A stretch of DNA of 64,000 nt from Terriglobus albidus (GCF_008000815.1 NZ_CP042806.1:1922001-1986000), one strand, 5' to 3'. Counted from the first letter of the stretch, positions 1 to 9,100 are shown. Made by a program: numbers and translations. Notes: generated by a model from the sequence alone, not told the origin.

Positions 1-1
1 A

Positions 2-139
2 CTTGTTTTCCCCGCGGGATTCCAACAGGCGAAGTTCCTGCTGGATGCGCTGCAACAGTGGCAGTTCCGGCCGGCGCTGCAGGATGGACATGTTTCGATG
101 GTCGAAGTCCTGCTGATCATTCCCGAAGAGGCAGAGTAG
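2..139 (+). CDS. C-terminal fragment of a TonB-like energy-transducer protein (5' end outside the window)
   Basis: An open frame runs from the window edge to a TAG at 137-139 and encodes about 45 residues. It contains the pattern WQFRPALQDGHVSMVEVLL, which resembles the C-terminal domain of TonB-family proteins, where an aromatic-x-F-x-PA segment is followed by an (E/D)G turn and an alternating hydrophobic strand. TonB C-termini reach across the periplasm to outer-membrane receptors. Only the last third of such a domain is visible, so the assignment rests on this short match and could be wrong. No start or neighbour on the left can be seen. Confidence 0.45.
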   Translation, partial: LVFPAGFQQAKFLLDALQQWQFRPALQDGHVSMVEVLLIIPEEAE

Positions 140-235
140 TTCGGGTTGCTACGAACTGCGCTCGAGCAGTTGTACGATGGCGGGGGGAATGCGGGTTCTT
201 CGCTATGCTTAGGATTACAAGCCATAAAATATTCC

Positions 236-277
236 TGTCATCCTGAGCGTAGCGAAGGACCCGCTTCACCTTTGCAG
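236..277 (+). repeat. REP-like dispersed repeat, copy 1
   Basis: The segment starts TGTCATCCTGAGCG and ends CTTCACCTTTGCAG. The reverse complement of 627-680 has the same start (TGTCATCCTGAG) and the same end (GCTTCACCTTTGCAG) with a short insertion between. The core GTCATCCTGA...GAAGGACC also lies inside the larger elements at 17598-17767 and 34144-34309. Such dispersed repeats are common in acidobacterial intergenic DNA; their role is unknown. Confidence 0.7.
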
Positions 278-626
278 AATCTCTTACCCTTCAAAACCCT
301 TTTCCACCACCAGTTCCTGATACCGCGGAACAGGGAGCCGCACGAACAAACTGGGATATGAATTTTCCCCAAATTTGGTTGTTTTGCTTGATCAGAGCGA
401 CTTTTTTTGCGCGCAGCCATCCGTTAACCTGCTTCTCGCGGCGGATCGCCATCCGGATATCAGTGAAGTGTTCAAATGGCGATGTGCCTCAACGCGACGG
501 CGCAATTAATTCGTAACCCCGGTATAAAGCGTTCTAGACCGACTCACGAGGATATAGACGTAGTAGTGATGCTCTTCTTTCGGCACGATCTGCGGTCTCA
601 GGCTTGCAGCGCCTCAGCATAACATC

Positions 627-680
627 CTGCAAAGGTGAAGCAGGTCCTTCGCTTCGGCTGCGCCTACACTCAGGATGACA
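627..680 (-). repeat. REP-like dispersed repeat, copy 2 (inverted relative to copy 1)
   Basis: Read on the minus strand it begins TGTCATCCTGAGTG and ends CTTCACCTTTGCAG, matching 236-277 with about 12 extra bases in the middle (GTAGGCGCAGCCGAAG in place of GTAGCGAAG). The two copies form a divergent pair about 350 bp apart. Confidence 0.7.
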
Positions 681-807
681 AACCATAAATGATCGGTTGT
701 CACGAAACATATGAGTTGCTATCCCGAGCCGCAGTGAAGGAGTTGCTTTCCAAAAATCTCGCCGCGGAATGCCTTCATGATTCCTTAGAAACAGCACACT
801 AGCAAAG

Positions 808-843
808 CCAGGGCGTATCGACTGATTTGTCGATACGCCCTGG
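808..843 (-). terminator. Hairpin terminator downstream of tadG and the Tad operon
   Basis: CCAGGGCGTATCGA (808-821) and its perfect reverse complement (830-843) enclose an 8-base loop, 26 bp beyond the end of the last Tad gene. The T-tract on the minus strand is short (CTTT), so it may work as a processing or stability hairpin as well as a terminator. Being symmetric it could also act on the plus strand. Confidence 0.65.
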
Positions 844-868
844 TTTGCGGTCAGATGCAGCTTCCAGC

Positions 869-2353
869 CTATTGCACCAGTGCGACCTCATTGACGTTTA
901 AAATTGCAAGGGAGCTGAGGTTCATCGTGATGGCGCCATTGCCACCCAGTTGCAGCGCTCCAACGATGATCTCTCCTTGCACTAGGGTGCCACTTCCGGA
1001 CCCGCCCTGTAGATTGAGCTGCTGGAACTGAGTTGGGGTGCTCAGCATCGTGGCGCGGGCATTAGTGAGATAGATGGTTCCTCTCAGCGTCATGGCTCCG
1101 CCGCCACCCAGGTTATGTGTAGTCGCGGCAGCTGTGCGGTCCTGGAAGAACAGAATGCCTTTATAGGCCGAGTCGGATGGCGAACCGATAAGGTTGATGG
1201 TGCCATTGGCTCCAAGGTTGAAGTTGCCGCCTCCCGTGTTGTAGACCATGATGCCGCCTCCGGTAGGCGTTCCGTCCCAACCTGTATTCGTGCCAAGGGA
1301 TCCATCAGTAAATCCTGTAGCCATGTACATGTCACAATTTGCCGAGCAGTCCATACCACCGCTCTGGATGTAGTAGATTCCCGGCTTCATCACGGGAGTT
1401 TTATTCTTTCCATCAAGTCCGGTCGGGTAGATGCCAGGCGAAAAGAGATAGCAGGTTTTACCGGGAGATACCGGGCACCCGCTGGTGCCAGGCGTAAGTG
1501 CTGTCGGAAGTGGTGCGGTTGGGAGAGTCGCCAGAGTCGGTGGGTCGACACCGGCAAGAGGGTCCTGCATCCAGGAATCGGGTTCCACATAGTGTCCCGT
1601 GGTTCCATAACTTACGCTGGGAGATGTGCTCGGCCCTCCAGTCACACCAAGGTCGGCGCCCGTTCCCGTAGTGCAGTTTCCTCCCGTGTCGTTCGGGCCG
1701 GCATGGGAGAGGTCGATGCTGGAATTGCCTCCGGTGGCGGCTGCCGATGCAGAGGTGGAGTTGACCTGGATGCTACGGCTGGGACCTCCGCAGATCTTGA
1801 TCGTAGGCGTGCCTTGCAGAGACAGAGAGCTCGCCATCGTTGGATGTGTCACAAGGATGGGAACCGGAGCGACGACACTGACGATGGCCGCTGTGGCCGT
1901 GGCGCTCACGGTTGTTGCCGTCTGACCAATGAGGGCGATCAGGAACGTATTCACGTTTCGGCTCACCGTGGCGCGAACAACGTTCACGGGATAGCCTGTC
2001 GCCAGGTTTACCCCCGGTGCGCCGGCGCTGCCAGGAAAGTCGATGGTTACTGTATCGCTGGCAGAACCGCCAAAGCTATTATTGCGCGCATAAACGCAAG
2101 GTGTTTTAGCGTCGCTTGTGCCGCATGTAAATGATCCTGATGTAGAAAATGCGGCCGTACCCGAGGTATTGGTGCTGTTGAAGACACTCATCATACCCGC
2201 AGTAGCGGCTGCATCTGCTGCCGTCTGCGCCATCTGTCGTTGCGAATACAGATGCGATCCATCTATACCCAGACCAATGGCGCCGATCAAAAAGATGCTC
2301 ATTGCAAGCGCGACAATAATTACCGCCTGTCCATCTTCCTCTTTAAATCGCAT
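869..2353 (-). CDS. tadG: TadG-like pilus assembly protein
   Basis: The 494-residue protein opens with a short basic stretch and one hydrophobic helix (about residues 10-30, AVIIVALAMSIFLIGAIGLG), followed by the amphipathic segment SQRQMAQTAADAAATAG, the signature of the TadG/TadE-like N-terminal domain in which new periplasmic proteins are threaded from a single anchor. The rest is a long Gly/Ser/Thr-rich extracytoplasmic region with scattered cysteines and no von Willebrand domain that I can recognise. It is the last gene of the Tad operon, 11 bp after tadE, with a clear GAGGAG site before ATG 2353. In characterised Tad systems TadE, TadF and TadG are minor pseudopilins or assembly factors. 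The call is firm for the N-terminus; the function of the large C-terminal part is open. Confidence 0.8.
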   Translation of the reverse strand: MRFKEEDGQAVIIVALAMSIFLIGAIGLGIDGSHLYSQRQMAQTAADAAATAGMMSVFNSTNTSGTAAFSTSGSFTCGTSDAKTPCVYARNNSFGGSASDTVTIDFPGSAGAPGVNLATGYPVNVVRATVSRNVNTFLIALIGQTATTVSATATAAIVSVVAPVPILVTHPTMASSLSLQGTPTIKICGGPSRSIQVNSTSASAAATGGNSSIDLSHAGPNDTGGNCTTGTGADLGVTGGPSTSPSVSYGTTGHYVEPDSWMQDPLAGVDPPTLATLPTAPLPTALTPGTSGCPVSPGKTCYLFSPGIYPTGLDGKNKTPVMKPGIYYIQSGGMDCSANCDMYMATGFTDGSLGTNTGWDGTPTGGGIMVYNTGGGNFNLGANGTINLIGSPSDSAYKGILFFQDRTAAATTHNLGGGGAMTLRGTIYLTNARATMLSTPTQFQQLNLQGGSGSGTLVQGEIIVGALQLGGNGAITMNLSSLAILNVNEVALVQ

Positions 2354-2364
2354 AACGTAACTCC

Positions 2365-2826
2365 TCAGAAGGTAATAATTCCCTCGCTGGTGCTCCCCAT
2401 TGTTGTATTCAGAATTGTGCTGAAGTACGGAATGAGTGGGTCATAGGGATAACTCACCGTAACCGTCACAGCCTTGCCTGCTGCATTGCTACCGTTGGGG
2501 TAGCCCACCGTGACTGTCAGTCTGGTGGTGTCGACCAGGCCGGCGCTGGCAAAGTTCGTGACGACGGTTGTGATCTGTGTGCATGTGCATGGGCTTCCCG
2601 GCCCGCTCGGCCCGTCAACGCCAGATCCTGTCCGATCTCCGCCGTGAACGATGGCATATCGTGCGCCGGCTCGAGCCGCATTCGCCACGGTGGTGTATAC
2701 AAGCACCATCCTTCCCATCTCCACGACACCCGCCAACACGATGATGAACATGAAGGCGACCAGGCAGAATTCGATGAGGGTGCTCCCCTCATCTTTTTGC
2801 AAACGCCGGATAGCTTGAATTCTCAT
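2365..2826 (-). CDS. tadE: TadE-like minor pseudopilin
   Basis: This 153-residue protein has the TadE-family N-terminus: a charged leader, EGSTLIEFCLVAFMFIIVLA with the conserved Glu near the start of the hydrophobic helix, then the typical NAARAGARYAI segment. TadE proteins are processed by the CpaA/TadV prepilin peptidase and are needed for pilus assembly. The remaining about 100 residues form a small periplasmic domain with a CTCT cysteine pair. The start ATG overlaps the stop of the upstream PilZ-TadE gene by 4 bp (ATGA), so translation is probably coupled; GAGGAC lies a suitable distance upstream. Confidence 0.85.
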   Translation of the reverse strand: MRIQAIRRLQKDEGSTLIEFCLVAFMFIIVLAGVVEMGRMVLVYTTVANAARAGARYAIVHGGDRTGSGVDGPSGPGSPCTCTQITTVVTNFASAGLVDTTRLTVTVGYPNGSNAAGKAVTVTVSYPYDPLIPYFSTILNTTMGSTSEGIITF

Positions 2827-3686
2827 TGGATCGTCCTCATGACGGCCCGGCGACTGATCGTCGTCGGAGGCAGCGTCGCGTAGATGTTAAGAGAAGGGAA
2901 CTGGAACGCGGAGATAAATGGAACGTAGGTATAGGTCACATCAATGCTGGTCAGCACATAACTCGCCGCCTCGGGATCCGAGGGGGGCGCTGTGCAGGAT
3001 CCAGTAATCGTTCCATTTCTATTGGTGCAGACGCTTACGCTCAGACTTGCCGCATTAGGGAGCGAGGAAGCATCCTGCTGAATGAGTGTGGTGATCTGAG
3101 TCGTAGAAGGTACGCCAGGTGCTCCCACGGAAGCTCCGCCAAGGATGGCATAATCGGCGCCGGCGCGAGCGGCATTCGCGACCGTAATCCATGCGAAGAA
3201 GAAGCCGCCGAAATTAACCAGGTTGACGATGAGCAGGAAGACCAGGGGCAGGATCAGGGCATACTCGATCAATGCCTGCCCGCGGTTCTCCTGGAGACGC
3301 TTCAGAAAGTGGCGGAAGGTTTTTCTGTCCGCACCCCCGGGAAGAGCCTCTCTGGTAAGATCACGCGGGTTCTTTTCCGGCAGTACAAGAGCGAAGGAGA
3401 CTCCACTTTCGTCTGAGCCCACTACCTGCCCCTTGACCGCAATCACGCGGTCAGGATCTGTTGCGGGAATGTCCTCTCTCTGCAACGACAGCATAACCAG
3501 CGTGCCGGGGTACCAGCGCTGATCGGTCACGAGGTAGAGCTTGTCGGAGCTGATCTCCCGTACCTTATGCGCCATGGGGGCACCTCCGTCCCAGTAGTGA
3601 GCCACCAACGGCACATCGTCCTGCCGCTCTGCCCTCCGTGTTTCTCGAAATGTTGGCCATACCAGCCACTCCAAAATCGCTCTCAT
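2823..3686 (-). CDS. PilZ-like domain fused to a TadE-like pseudopilin domain
   Basis: The 287-residue product has two parts. Residues 1-110 look like a PilZ-type beta-barrel: ETRRAERQDDVPLVAHYW, then a VREISSDKLYLVTDQRWYPG segment and a V.G.VVG...SGVSFAL strand pattern. Residues 130-287 are TadE-like: RGQALIEYALILPLVFLL followed by NAARAGADYAIL. PilZ domains bind cyclic di-GMP through RxxxR and D/NxSxxG motifs; here an arginine cluster is present but the second motif is degenerate (ISSDKLY). A cytoplasmic PilZ region joined to a TadE anchor would place a possible c-di-GMP sensor directly on a pilus component. No frameshift is needed to join the parts. Start ATG 3686 has only a weak Shine-Dalgarno sequence. 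Confidence 0.7.
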   Translation of the reverse strand: MRAILEWLVWPTFRETRRAERQDDVPLVAHYWDGGAPMAHKVREISSDKLYLVTDQRWYPGTLVMLSLQREDIPATDPDRVIAVKGQVVGSDESGVSFALVLPEKNPRDLTREALPGGADRKTFRHFLKRLQENRGQALIEYALILPLVFLLIVNLVNFGGFFFAWITVANAARAGADYAILGGASVGAPGVPSTTQITTLIQQDASSLPNAASLSVSVCTNRNGTITGSCTAPPSDPEAASYVLTSIDVTYTYVPFISAFQFPSLNIYATLPPTTISRRAVMRTIQ

Positions 3687-3720
3687 ATGCTGTCCATTCT
3701 CAGTGAGGTTTTTCTTTAGC

Positions 3721-4143
3721 TCACTCCCTACGAGCGCTGCGATGCGCTTCTTCTTTCACTGGGGCCAGGTGTTCTCTCATCTCCTCGGCAACACAGATCA
3801 ACATCTGATCCCCGATCTGGGTATTCGTGGAATAGATCGTGTGAGTCGGCAGTTCCAGGACGCTTCCGGCCTGAGTCTTTATTGGTCCAATGCGAAAAGA
3901 TGGGATGGATTCAACAAGGTGAATGACCCGGTTTTGTTCATCCAGATAGATCAGGTCGAGCGGGAAAAATAACCCCAGGGTATGAACGCCTTGAGAAGGC
4001 ACCACCCATATTCCCTCGTCGGCCCGGAGTCTCAGTCTCCCGATCAATCCCTTCAGGCGCATCAAGATGGTGTCCGCCGCCTTCACGTTCAGGCTAAGGA
4101 AACTCTCCCGCGTTAGGTTATAAACGCAATACGTCTTTTCCAT
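3721..4143 (-). CDS. DUF192 family protein
   Basis: The 140-residue protein matches the DUF192 family along its length: MRLKGLIGR near the start, GIWVVPSQGVHTLGLFFPLD containing the characteristic central strand-turn, then VIHLVESIPSFRIGP and a late SVLELP. DUF192 proteins are small beta-barrel domains, often exported, with no established biochemical activity. This copy has no obvious signal peptide. It lies between tadC (with the small gene at 4500-4595) and the PilZ-TadE gene on the same strand, a position that suggests a role linked to Tad assembly. The start has a weak GAAGCGAG site. Confidence 0.7.
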   Translation of the reverse strand: MEKTYCVYNLTRESFLSLNVKAADTILMRLKGLIGRLRLRADEGIWVVPSQGVHTLGLFFPLDLIYLDEQNRVIHLVESIPSFRIGPIKTQAGSVLELPTHTIYSTNTQIGDQMLICVAEEMREHLAPVKEEAHRSARRE

Positions 4144-4386
4144 CTCGCTTCAATGCCTCGCAGGCGAAGTGCCACACATAGCCTTCGCACGCGAGTCTCC
4201 AATCTTTCCGTTTGCGAATTAAAGGTTCATGTTTTCCAACTCAAACAGGGTGGCCGAACACCTTTCTTTCCTCAGGGCCATACATGCAGCGGACAACTCG
4301 ATACGACAACGAGATGTTGTACTGCAGCGTCCTCGCGTGCATGACCTCAGGAAGAGAGCGACGGCCCTTCTGCCAGATGCCGGTTT

Positions 4387-4503
4387 CTAGAGCATTTTTC
4401 CTGTTGCTGGGTATCCCGGTAGAGGGGTGCAGCGGCGTTTTCATTGCGGAAAACGCCCATAGATGTGCAAGCCCTACACGACACCTACAGGAAAAAGCTC
4501 TAG
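4387..4503. repeat. Family A inverted-repeat element (MITE-like), copy 1
   Basis: The 117-bp element begins CTAGAGCATTTTTCCTG and ends CAGGAAAAAGCTCTAG, giving near-perfect terminal inverted repeats of about 16 bp. Its centre is a strong hairpin, GGCGTTTTC-ATTGCG-GAAAACGCC. Copies occur at 22083-22200, 52474-52591 and 53603-53720. It has no coding capacity. The right-hand CTAG contains the stop codon of the minus-strand gene at 4500-4595. Confidence 0.85.
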
Positions 4504-4595
4504 TGGACCCGGGTGCGGCGGCGATAGATGAGAAACATCAGCACCACGACGAAAAGCACACCAGATACGATTCGAATAAGCGTTACGTTGTCCAT
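4500..4595 (-). CDS. 31-residue single-pass membrane peptide in the Tad operon
   Basis: A short frame from ATG 4595 encodes 31 residues: a short N-terminus, the hydrophobic run IVSGVLFVVVLMFLIY, and a basic tail RRRTRVH, the layout of a one-helix inner-membrane peptide with a cytoplasmic positive tail. AAGGAGA sits 6-7 bases before the ATG, and the gene starts 19 bp after tadC on the same strand, which is strong evidence that it is translated. Its TAG stop lies in the terminal CTAG of a family A repeat, so the original C-terminus may have been at the same place or slightly longer. The function is unknown; a helper of TadB/TadC is a guess. Confidence 0.65.
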   Translation of the reverse strand: MDNVTLIRIVSGVLFVVVLMFLIYRRRTRVH

Positions 4596-4614
4596 GGGAA
4601 GTCTCCTTGTTCTT

Positions 4615-5529
4615 TCAGTGGTTGAGGTATTTATCGAAGGACTCTGCCATGATGATGGCGGCAGGCCCCAGGGTGACGAGAAACAGTGAGGGGAAGATAA
4701 ACAAGACCAACGGAAAAACGAGCTTCACCGTAGTCTTGGCTGCTTGCTCCTCTACTTTTTGGCGGCGCTGGGTTCTCAGCGTGTCAGAATGTACGCGCAG
4801 CGTCTTGGCGACACTCGTACCCAACTGCTCGGACTGTACAAGTACCGAAACGAGGTTCCGTACGCTGTCGACTGCTGTGCGCTCTGCAAATTGTTTCCAG
4901 GCGTCTGAGCGGGCGCGGCCGGCGCGCTGCTCCAGAACCACGATGCCCAACTCGTCGCAGATTGCTGGGTGAGCAAGGCGCAGCTCTTCGCTGGTGCGGG
5001 CCGTCGCCTGATCCATGCTCAGTCCTGCTTCGATGCAGATGGTCAGCAGGTCAAGCACATCCGGAAGCCCCTGCCTGATCTGCGTCTGACGGTTTGTGAC
5101 CTTGCGTCCGAGCCAGAAGTCCGGTAGCAGGAATCCCAGTCCTAAAGCGATTGCATAGACAAAGAACTCATTGCCGCGCGCCAGCCCGCTGGCAAACGCA
5201 AGTGCACCCAATGTGAGAGGAACCAGCACTTTTGCGCCATAGAACAGGCTCAATGCTGAATCTTCGCGAAGGCCTGCTCGTATGAGACGCTGCTGGATAA
5301 CAGAGACCTCCGCCTGGCTTTTCGGAAGAACGCGTTCGAGATGCCCCACCATGCCACCGAGCGAAGAACCCGTCAGTTGAATGGTGCGCAGAAGAGCATG
5401 CTCTTCCTTCGCGTGGGGATTCACGACCTCCCCGATTCGCTGGAGCATGGCTTCGCGGTAGAACAGCAGAAGGCCACCACTGACAATCAAGACAAAGATG
5501 ATGAAAAATGTAACCGCAGCAAATAACAT
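4615..5529 (-). CDS. tadC: TadC, inner-membrane platform protein of the Tad pilus
   Basis: This 304-residue protein belongs to the type II secretion F / GspF family. It has an N-terminal membrane helix (about 2-22), a pair of helices around 105-140, a cytoplasmic helical F domain with GLPDVLDLLTICIEAGLSMD and SLVQSEQLGTSVAKTLR-like segments, and a C-terminal helix pair ending near KTTVKLVFPLVLFIFPSLF. TadC and TadB form the platform on which the CpaF ATPase works. It lies 10 bp after tadB. ATG 5529 is preceded by AAGGGTGCGTT. Confidence 0.9.
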   Translation of the reverse strand: MLFAAVTFFIIFVLIVSGGLLLFYREAMLQRIGEVVNPHAKEEHALLRTIQLTGSSLGGMVGHLERVLPKSQAEVSVIQQRLIRAGLREDSALSLFYGAKVLVPLTLGALAFASGLARGNEFFVYAIALGLGFLLPDFWLGRKVTNRQTQIRQGLPDVLDLLTICIEAGLSMDQATARTSEELRLAHPAICDELGIVVLEQRAGRARSDAWKQFAERTAVDSVRNLVSVLVQSEQLGTSVAKTLRVHSDTLRTQRRQKVEEQAAKTTVKLVFPLVLFIFPSLFLVTLGPAAIIMAESFDKYLNH

Positions 5530-5539
5530 AACGCACCCT

Positions 5540-6508
5540 TCAAACCTTCATGTTGACGATCTTGCGAATAATCAAAGCGCCACTGACAGTCATGAACGCC
5601 GATAGATACAGAAGCTTGATACCGATGGCATGTGTCCACAGGGTGCTCATGGTCTTCGGATTGATCAGATAGAGCGCAATGCCCAGGACGATTGGGAGGA
5701 AAGAAAGAATCCATCCTGTCAGACGCCCCTGCGCTGTATGCACCCGGATCTGCCGTTTCAGGCGGAATCTCTCCCGGATCACGTGAGCAGCTTTTTCGAG
5801 CACTTCGGCGAGGTTGCCGCCACTTTCCTTCTGGATCAGAATTGCCGTGACGACAATACGCAGATCCTGGAGAGGCACGCGTTTCACCAGATTCTCCATC
5901 GCCGTTCTCAGCTCAAGTCCGTAGTTTTGTTCGTCGAAGCAGATCTTGAACTCGCCGCTGATCGGTTCAGGAGATTCGTGCGCGACAAGCCGCAATGTGG
6001 TTACCAGGCTGTGCCCAGCACGCAGGCCGCTTACCATCAGGTCCAACGCTTCCGGCAGCTCCTGTTCCATCTGATTGAAGCGGCTGGAGCGCTTGTAGAG
6101 GACGAAGGCCAGCGGCGCCAGAGCAAAGAGAACGCCGAGCAAGAGGGAAAAGATGAGGACACCCGTCCGCCAGTACAGCAGATACGCCGGAAAGACAAAG
6201 CAGGCGGCGGACATCAGTAGCAGAGCGCCTACCGTCCATTTCAATCCAGATTGGTAAAGCAACGTACGAAGCTGAGGGGCCAATTCAAGCTGCAGCAGCC
6301 AGCGATTGATCCAGGGAACAGCGCTGAAGAGTTCTTTCTTGCGGATGTCGACGACCGAATCCGCCTCCGACCGTCCAGTGGCCAGGGCAGCATACAGGTT
6401 CGCTCGTGCGCGTTCTGCCTGCTGCGACGCGCCGGCTCCGCCGGCTGTCAGCAGCAGCGCGCACGTGGCGAATACGCCGAAGAATACCAATACCAGAATC
6501 AGCCCCAT
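5540..6508 (-). CDS. tadB: TadB, inner-membrane platform protein of the Tad pilus
   Basis: From ATG 6508 the protein is 322 residues. It begins with a hydrophobic helix (MGLILVLVFFGVFATCALLL), has a second helix pair near 95-145, and carries the type II secretion F domain with ELPEALDLMVSGLRAGHSL and ESGGNLAEVLEKAAHVIRER, typical of TadB. The frame stays open 40 codons further upstream, but AAGGAGG lies 6 bases before ATG 6508 and the extension would overlap the cpaF stop by more than 100 bp, so 6508 is chosen. It follows cpaF by 10 bp. Confidence 0.9.
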   Translation of the reverse strand: MGLILVLVFFGVFATCALLLTAGGAGASQQAERARANLYAALATGRSEADSVVDIRKKELFSAVPWINRWLLQLELAPQLRTLLYQSGLKWTVGALLLMSAACFVFPAYLLYWRTGVLIFSLLLGVLFALAPLAFVLYKRSSRFNQMEQELPEALDLMVSGLRAGHSLVTTLRLVAHESPEPISGEFKICFDEQNYGLELRTAMENLVKRVPLQDLRIVVTAILIQKESGGNLAEVLEKAAHVIRERFRLKRQIRVHTAQGRLTGWILSFLPIVLGIALYLINPKTMSTLWTHAIGIKLLYLSAFMTVSGALIIRKIVNMKV

Positions 6509-6518
6509 ATTCGCCTCC

Positions 6519-7799
6519 TTAGTTGACTTCCATCTTCTGTTCGAACAGCGCCGGCGACAGGAAAATGCCTGAGATGCGCAGCCGCTCAACAAACTTGGGA
6601 CGGATCCCGCTCGGTTCAAAGACTCCAATCACCTTGCCGTCCGGGCCAACGCCCTTTCTCTTGAAGGTGAAGATGTCCTGCATACTGATCGTGTTCTCTT
6701 CCATGCCTGTGATCTCGGAGATGCTCATGACTTTGCGGGTGCCGTCGCTCATGCGGGAGACCTGTACGACAATCGCAATCGCCGATACCATCTGCTGGCG
6801 GACACTCTTCTCCGGAAGATTGAGGTTGCTCATTGCAACCATGGACTCAAGCCTGGTGAGAGCGTCTCTCGGTGTGTTGGCGTGAATGGTGGTCATCGAT
6901 CCCTCGTGACCGGTATTCATTGCCTGGAGCATGTCGAAAGCCTCTTCACCACGGACCTCGCCGATGATGATGCGGTCGGGGCGCATACGCAGACTGTTGA
7001 TCAGCAGTTGGCGCTGACGTACGGCGCCATTACCTTCTACGTTCGGCGGCCGCGTCTCCATGCGCACGATGTTCTCAAGGCCAAGGCGCAATTCAGCGGC
7101 ATCCTCAATCGTCACAATGCGTTCGGTCTTCGGAACGTACTGCGACAGAATGTTCAGGAAGGTTGTTTTGCCGGCGCCTGTTCCGCCCGAGATAAGGATG
7201 CTGATGCGCGCCCGCACCGCGGCCGTGAGAAGCTCCATCATCTCCGGGGAGATGCTCTTCAGCTCCACCAGTTGATTGGCAGCCAATGGACCAGTGCCAA
7301 AGCGGCGGATGGACAAGGCCGGACCATCGAGCGCGAGCGGGGGAATGATGGCATTCACGCGGGAGCCGTCAGGCAGACGGGCGTCGACCATCGGAGAGGA
7401 CTCGTCGACTCTGCGTCCGACCCTGGAGACGATCCGGTCGATGATCTGCAGCAGATGACGGTCGTCCCGAAACGCCGTATCAACGCGCTGCAACATGCCG
7501 CCGCGCTCGATAAAGACGTGGTTCTTGTCATTGACAAGAATGTCGGAGATGCTTGAGTCCGCAAGCAGAGGCTCCAATGGACCCAGACCGAAGACTTCAT
7601 CCAGCAGCTCCGCTTCGATCTTTGCCTCTTCCGCGAGACTTAGCGGTACGGATTGCCGAGAGATGATCTCATTCACCATTCCGGCTACAGCCTGTCTCGC
7701 CTGGCTGTTGTTGACGCGTGACAGCTTCTCCAGGTCAAGCTTGGAAATCAGCGTCCGGTGTATCTCGGCTTTGAAATTGTCAAAATTTACTCGATCCAT
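6519..7799 (-). CDS. cpaF: CpaF/TadA secretion ATPase of the Tad pilus
   Basis: This 426-residue protein is a type II/IV secretion ATPase of the VirB11-CpaF group. After an N-terminal helical region with [20 protein letters not shown] it shows the Walker A motif GGTGAGKTT (about 204-212), an Asp box region [12 protein letters not shown], the Walker B/His region [18 protein letters not shown] (about 271-288), and [20 protein letters not shown]. These are all the catalytic motifs expected. CpaF hydrolyses ATP at the inner-membrane platform to drive pilus polymerisation. It sits between cpaE and tadB. Confidence 0.95.
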   Translation of the reverse strand: MDRVNFDNFKAEIHRTLISKLDLEKLSRVNNSQARQAVAGMVNEIISRQSVPLSLAEEAKIEAELLDEVFGLGPLEPLLADSSISDILVNDKNHVFIERGGMLQRVDTAFRDDRHLLQIIDRIVSRVGRRVDESSPMVDARLPDGSRVNAIIPPLALDGPALSIRRFGTGPLAANQLVELKSISPEMMELLTAAVRARISILISGGTGAGKTTFLNILSQYVPKTERIVTIEDAAELRLGLENIVRMETRPPNVEGNGAVRQRQLLINSLRMRPDRIIIGEVRGEEAFDMLQAMNTGHEGSMTTIHANTPRDALTRLESMVAMSNLNLPEKSVRQQMVSAIAIVVQVSRMSDGTRKVMSISEITGMEENTISMQDIFTFKRKGVGPDGKVIGVFEPSGIRPKFVERLRISGIFLSPALFEQKMEVN

Positions 7800-7831
7800 A
7801 CTGGCTTCATCCTTTTGAATTCTTATCTCTG

Positions 7832-9100
7832 TTATCCGAACAAGCTGAACCGCTTTTTCTTTTCGGTCTTCTCTGCTGTGCCATGGGTTTCTCGCACCAT
7901 CTCCCGGATCACTCGGGAAACCGGCGAGTCCTTGAGCACCAGCGGAACTGCTGTATTCTGCGCACTCCGGGCAGATGCCTCGTCATTTGGAATCTTCCAA
8001 CGAGCGGGCATCGTGAGCGCCTTCGTGATGTTTTCTTCATCGATCACCAGGGAGCGCGGGGTATACCGGTTCAGCACCACCTGGACCTTGGTTCCCGACT
8101 TCGATAGAAGCTCCGAGACAATCCGGTTGGCATTACGCAGATCGGGGATACCAACCTGCGTTACCAGATACACGCCCGCTCCGTCGTCAACGAGTGCATG
8201 ACCGGTAGCTCCCAGATGGGATCCCGCATCAACCACAACGTAGTCGAAGTTCTGCCGCGCAACCAACAACAATTGCTCGACTGCCTTACTCGACGGGTCG
8301 ATCTCGATGTATTTGTCTGAAGCGGCCAGAACGGACAGGCCTGACTTATGTTTCGTCAAGAGTCTCGAGAGAAAATTAGAGTCCAGGCGATGAGCTTCTT
8401 CCAGCGCATCCGCCGTTGAATACTGGGGAGCAATTCCGAGCTGAAGCGCGACATCGCCGAGAGGGAGAGTCAGGTCGATCAGCAAGACGCTCTGGTTGCT
8501 CTCCGCGCATTCCTGCGCCAGGGCTACCGCAAAGTTACAGGCGACAGTGGTGACGCCCGATCCGCCCTTCGCCCCAATGAAGACCATCGCCTTACCGGCG
8601 GTCTTGCTTACCGATCGAGAAGCCGAGCTTCGCGCCGTAGCGCGGACCAGAGCCTCTGCGATCACCGTTGAGGAAATGGGTGGTGTCAGGAACTCGCGGG
8701 CTCCGGCACGCATGCAGCGAACCAGCATCTCCGGTTGGACCAGGGAAGAGTAGACCATGACGGTGGAGGCGCCGTTCGCACAGATTGCCTCCACCAGTTC
8801 CAGTGCATACTCCGGATCACTGTCCAGTTCAACAATGACAACGTCGTAGTCGCTACCTAACGGGGATGACTTATCGCCAAGATCAGGATAGAAGCAAAAT
8901 TCGTGTGTCGTGTATCCCCAAAGCCCCGTGAGTGCATCTGCGACGAGCTGACGTTGTAACAGTTGGGGAAAAATGAGTGCAACAGATGTCACATTTCCTC
9001 CAAGCGCAGTGGAAGTATTGGCTGAATCTGTCATTGCTCGGTGGCCGTTTCTCGCTGCCAGCAATGTTCCCGACGATTGAGGTGAAGTTTGCATATTCAT
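7832..9100 (-). CDS. cpaE: CpaE/TadZ-type pilus localisation protein
   Basis: The 422-residue protein has a receiver-like N-terminal domain (about 38-160, with [20 protein letters not shown] and [12 protein letters not shown]) and a ParA/MinD-type ATPase domain from about 170. The deviant Walker A motif is [16 protein letters not shown], and [20 protein letters not shown] is the switch region. TadZ/CpaE proteins localise Tad machinery to the pole. The receiver-like domain lacks the usual phospho-acceptor context and is probably an interaction domain, as in other TadZ proteins. It starts 21 bp after cpaA. Confidence 0.88.
   Translation of the reverse strand: MNMQTSPQSSGTLLAARNGHRAMTDSANTSTALGGNVTSVALIFPQLLQRQLVADALTGLWGYTTHEFCFYPDLGDKSSPLGSDYDVVIVELDSDPEYALELVEAICANGASTVMVYSSLVQPEMLVRCMRAGAREFLTPPISSTVIAEALVRATARSSASRSVSKTAGKAMVFIGAKGGSGVTTVACNFAVALAQECAESNQSVLLIDLTLPLGDVALQLGIAPQYSTADALEEAHRLDSNFLSRLLTKHKSGLSVLAASDKYIEIDPSSKAVEQLLLVARQNFDYVVVDAGSHLGATGHALVDDGAGVYLVTQVGIPDLRNANRIVSELLSKSGTKVQVVLNRYTPRSLVIDEENITKALTMPARWKIPNDEASARSAQNTAVPLVLKDSPVSRVIREMVRETHGTAEKTEKKKRFSLFG

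Larger units (their letters stand above)
140..868. other. 729-bp gap without a convincing gene; holds two REP-like repeats and a terminator
   Basis: Short open frames occur on both strands but show no recognisable protein and no good ribosome binding site. The gap holds two copies of an inverted REP-like repeat (236-277 and 627-680, opposite orientation) and a strong hairpin (808-843) behind the Tad operon. Nothing else was recognised. Confidence 0.6.

Noticed and set aside
1115-2134. 339-codon open frame on the plus strand
   Set aside because: It lies antisense to tadG, is rich in Arg, Gly and Cys, shows no domain and has no ribosome site.
4387-4503. Family A element as a CRISPR repeat or phage attachment site
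   Set aside because: Copies are dispersed over 49 kb without spacers or integrase; inverted-repeat ends fit a MITE-like element better.
5630-6220. 196-codon plus-strand frame opposite tadB
   Set aside because: Antisense shadow of a well-supported gene.
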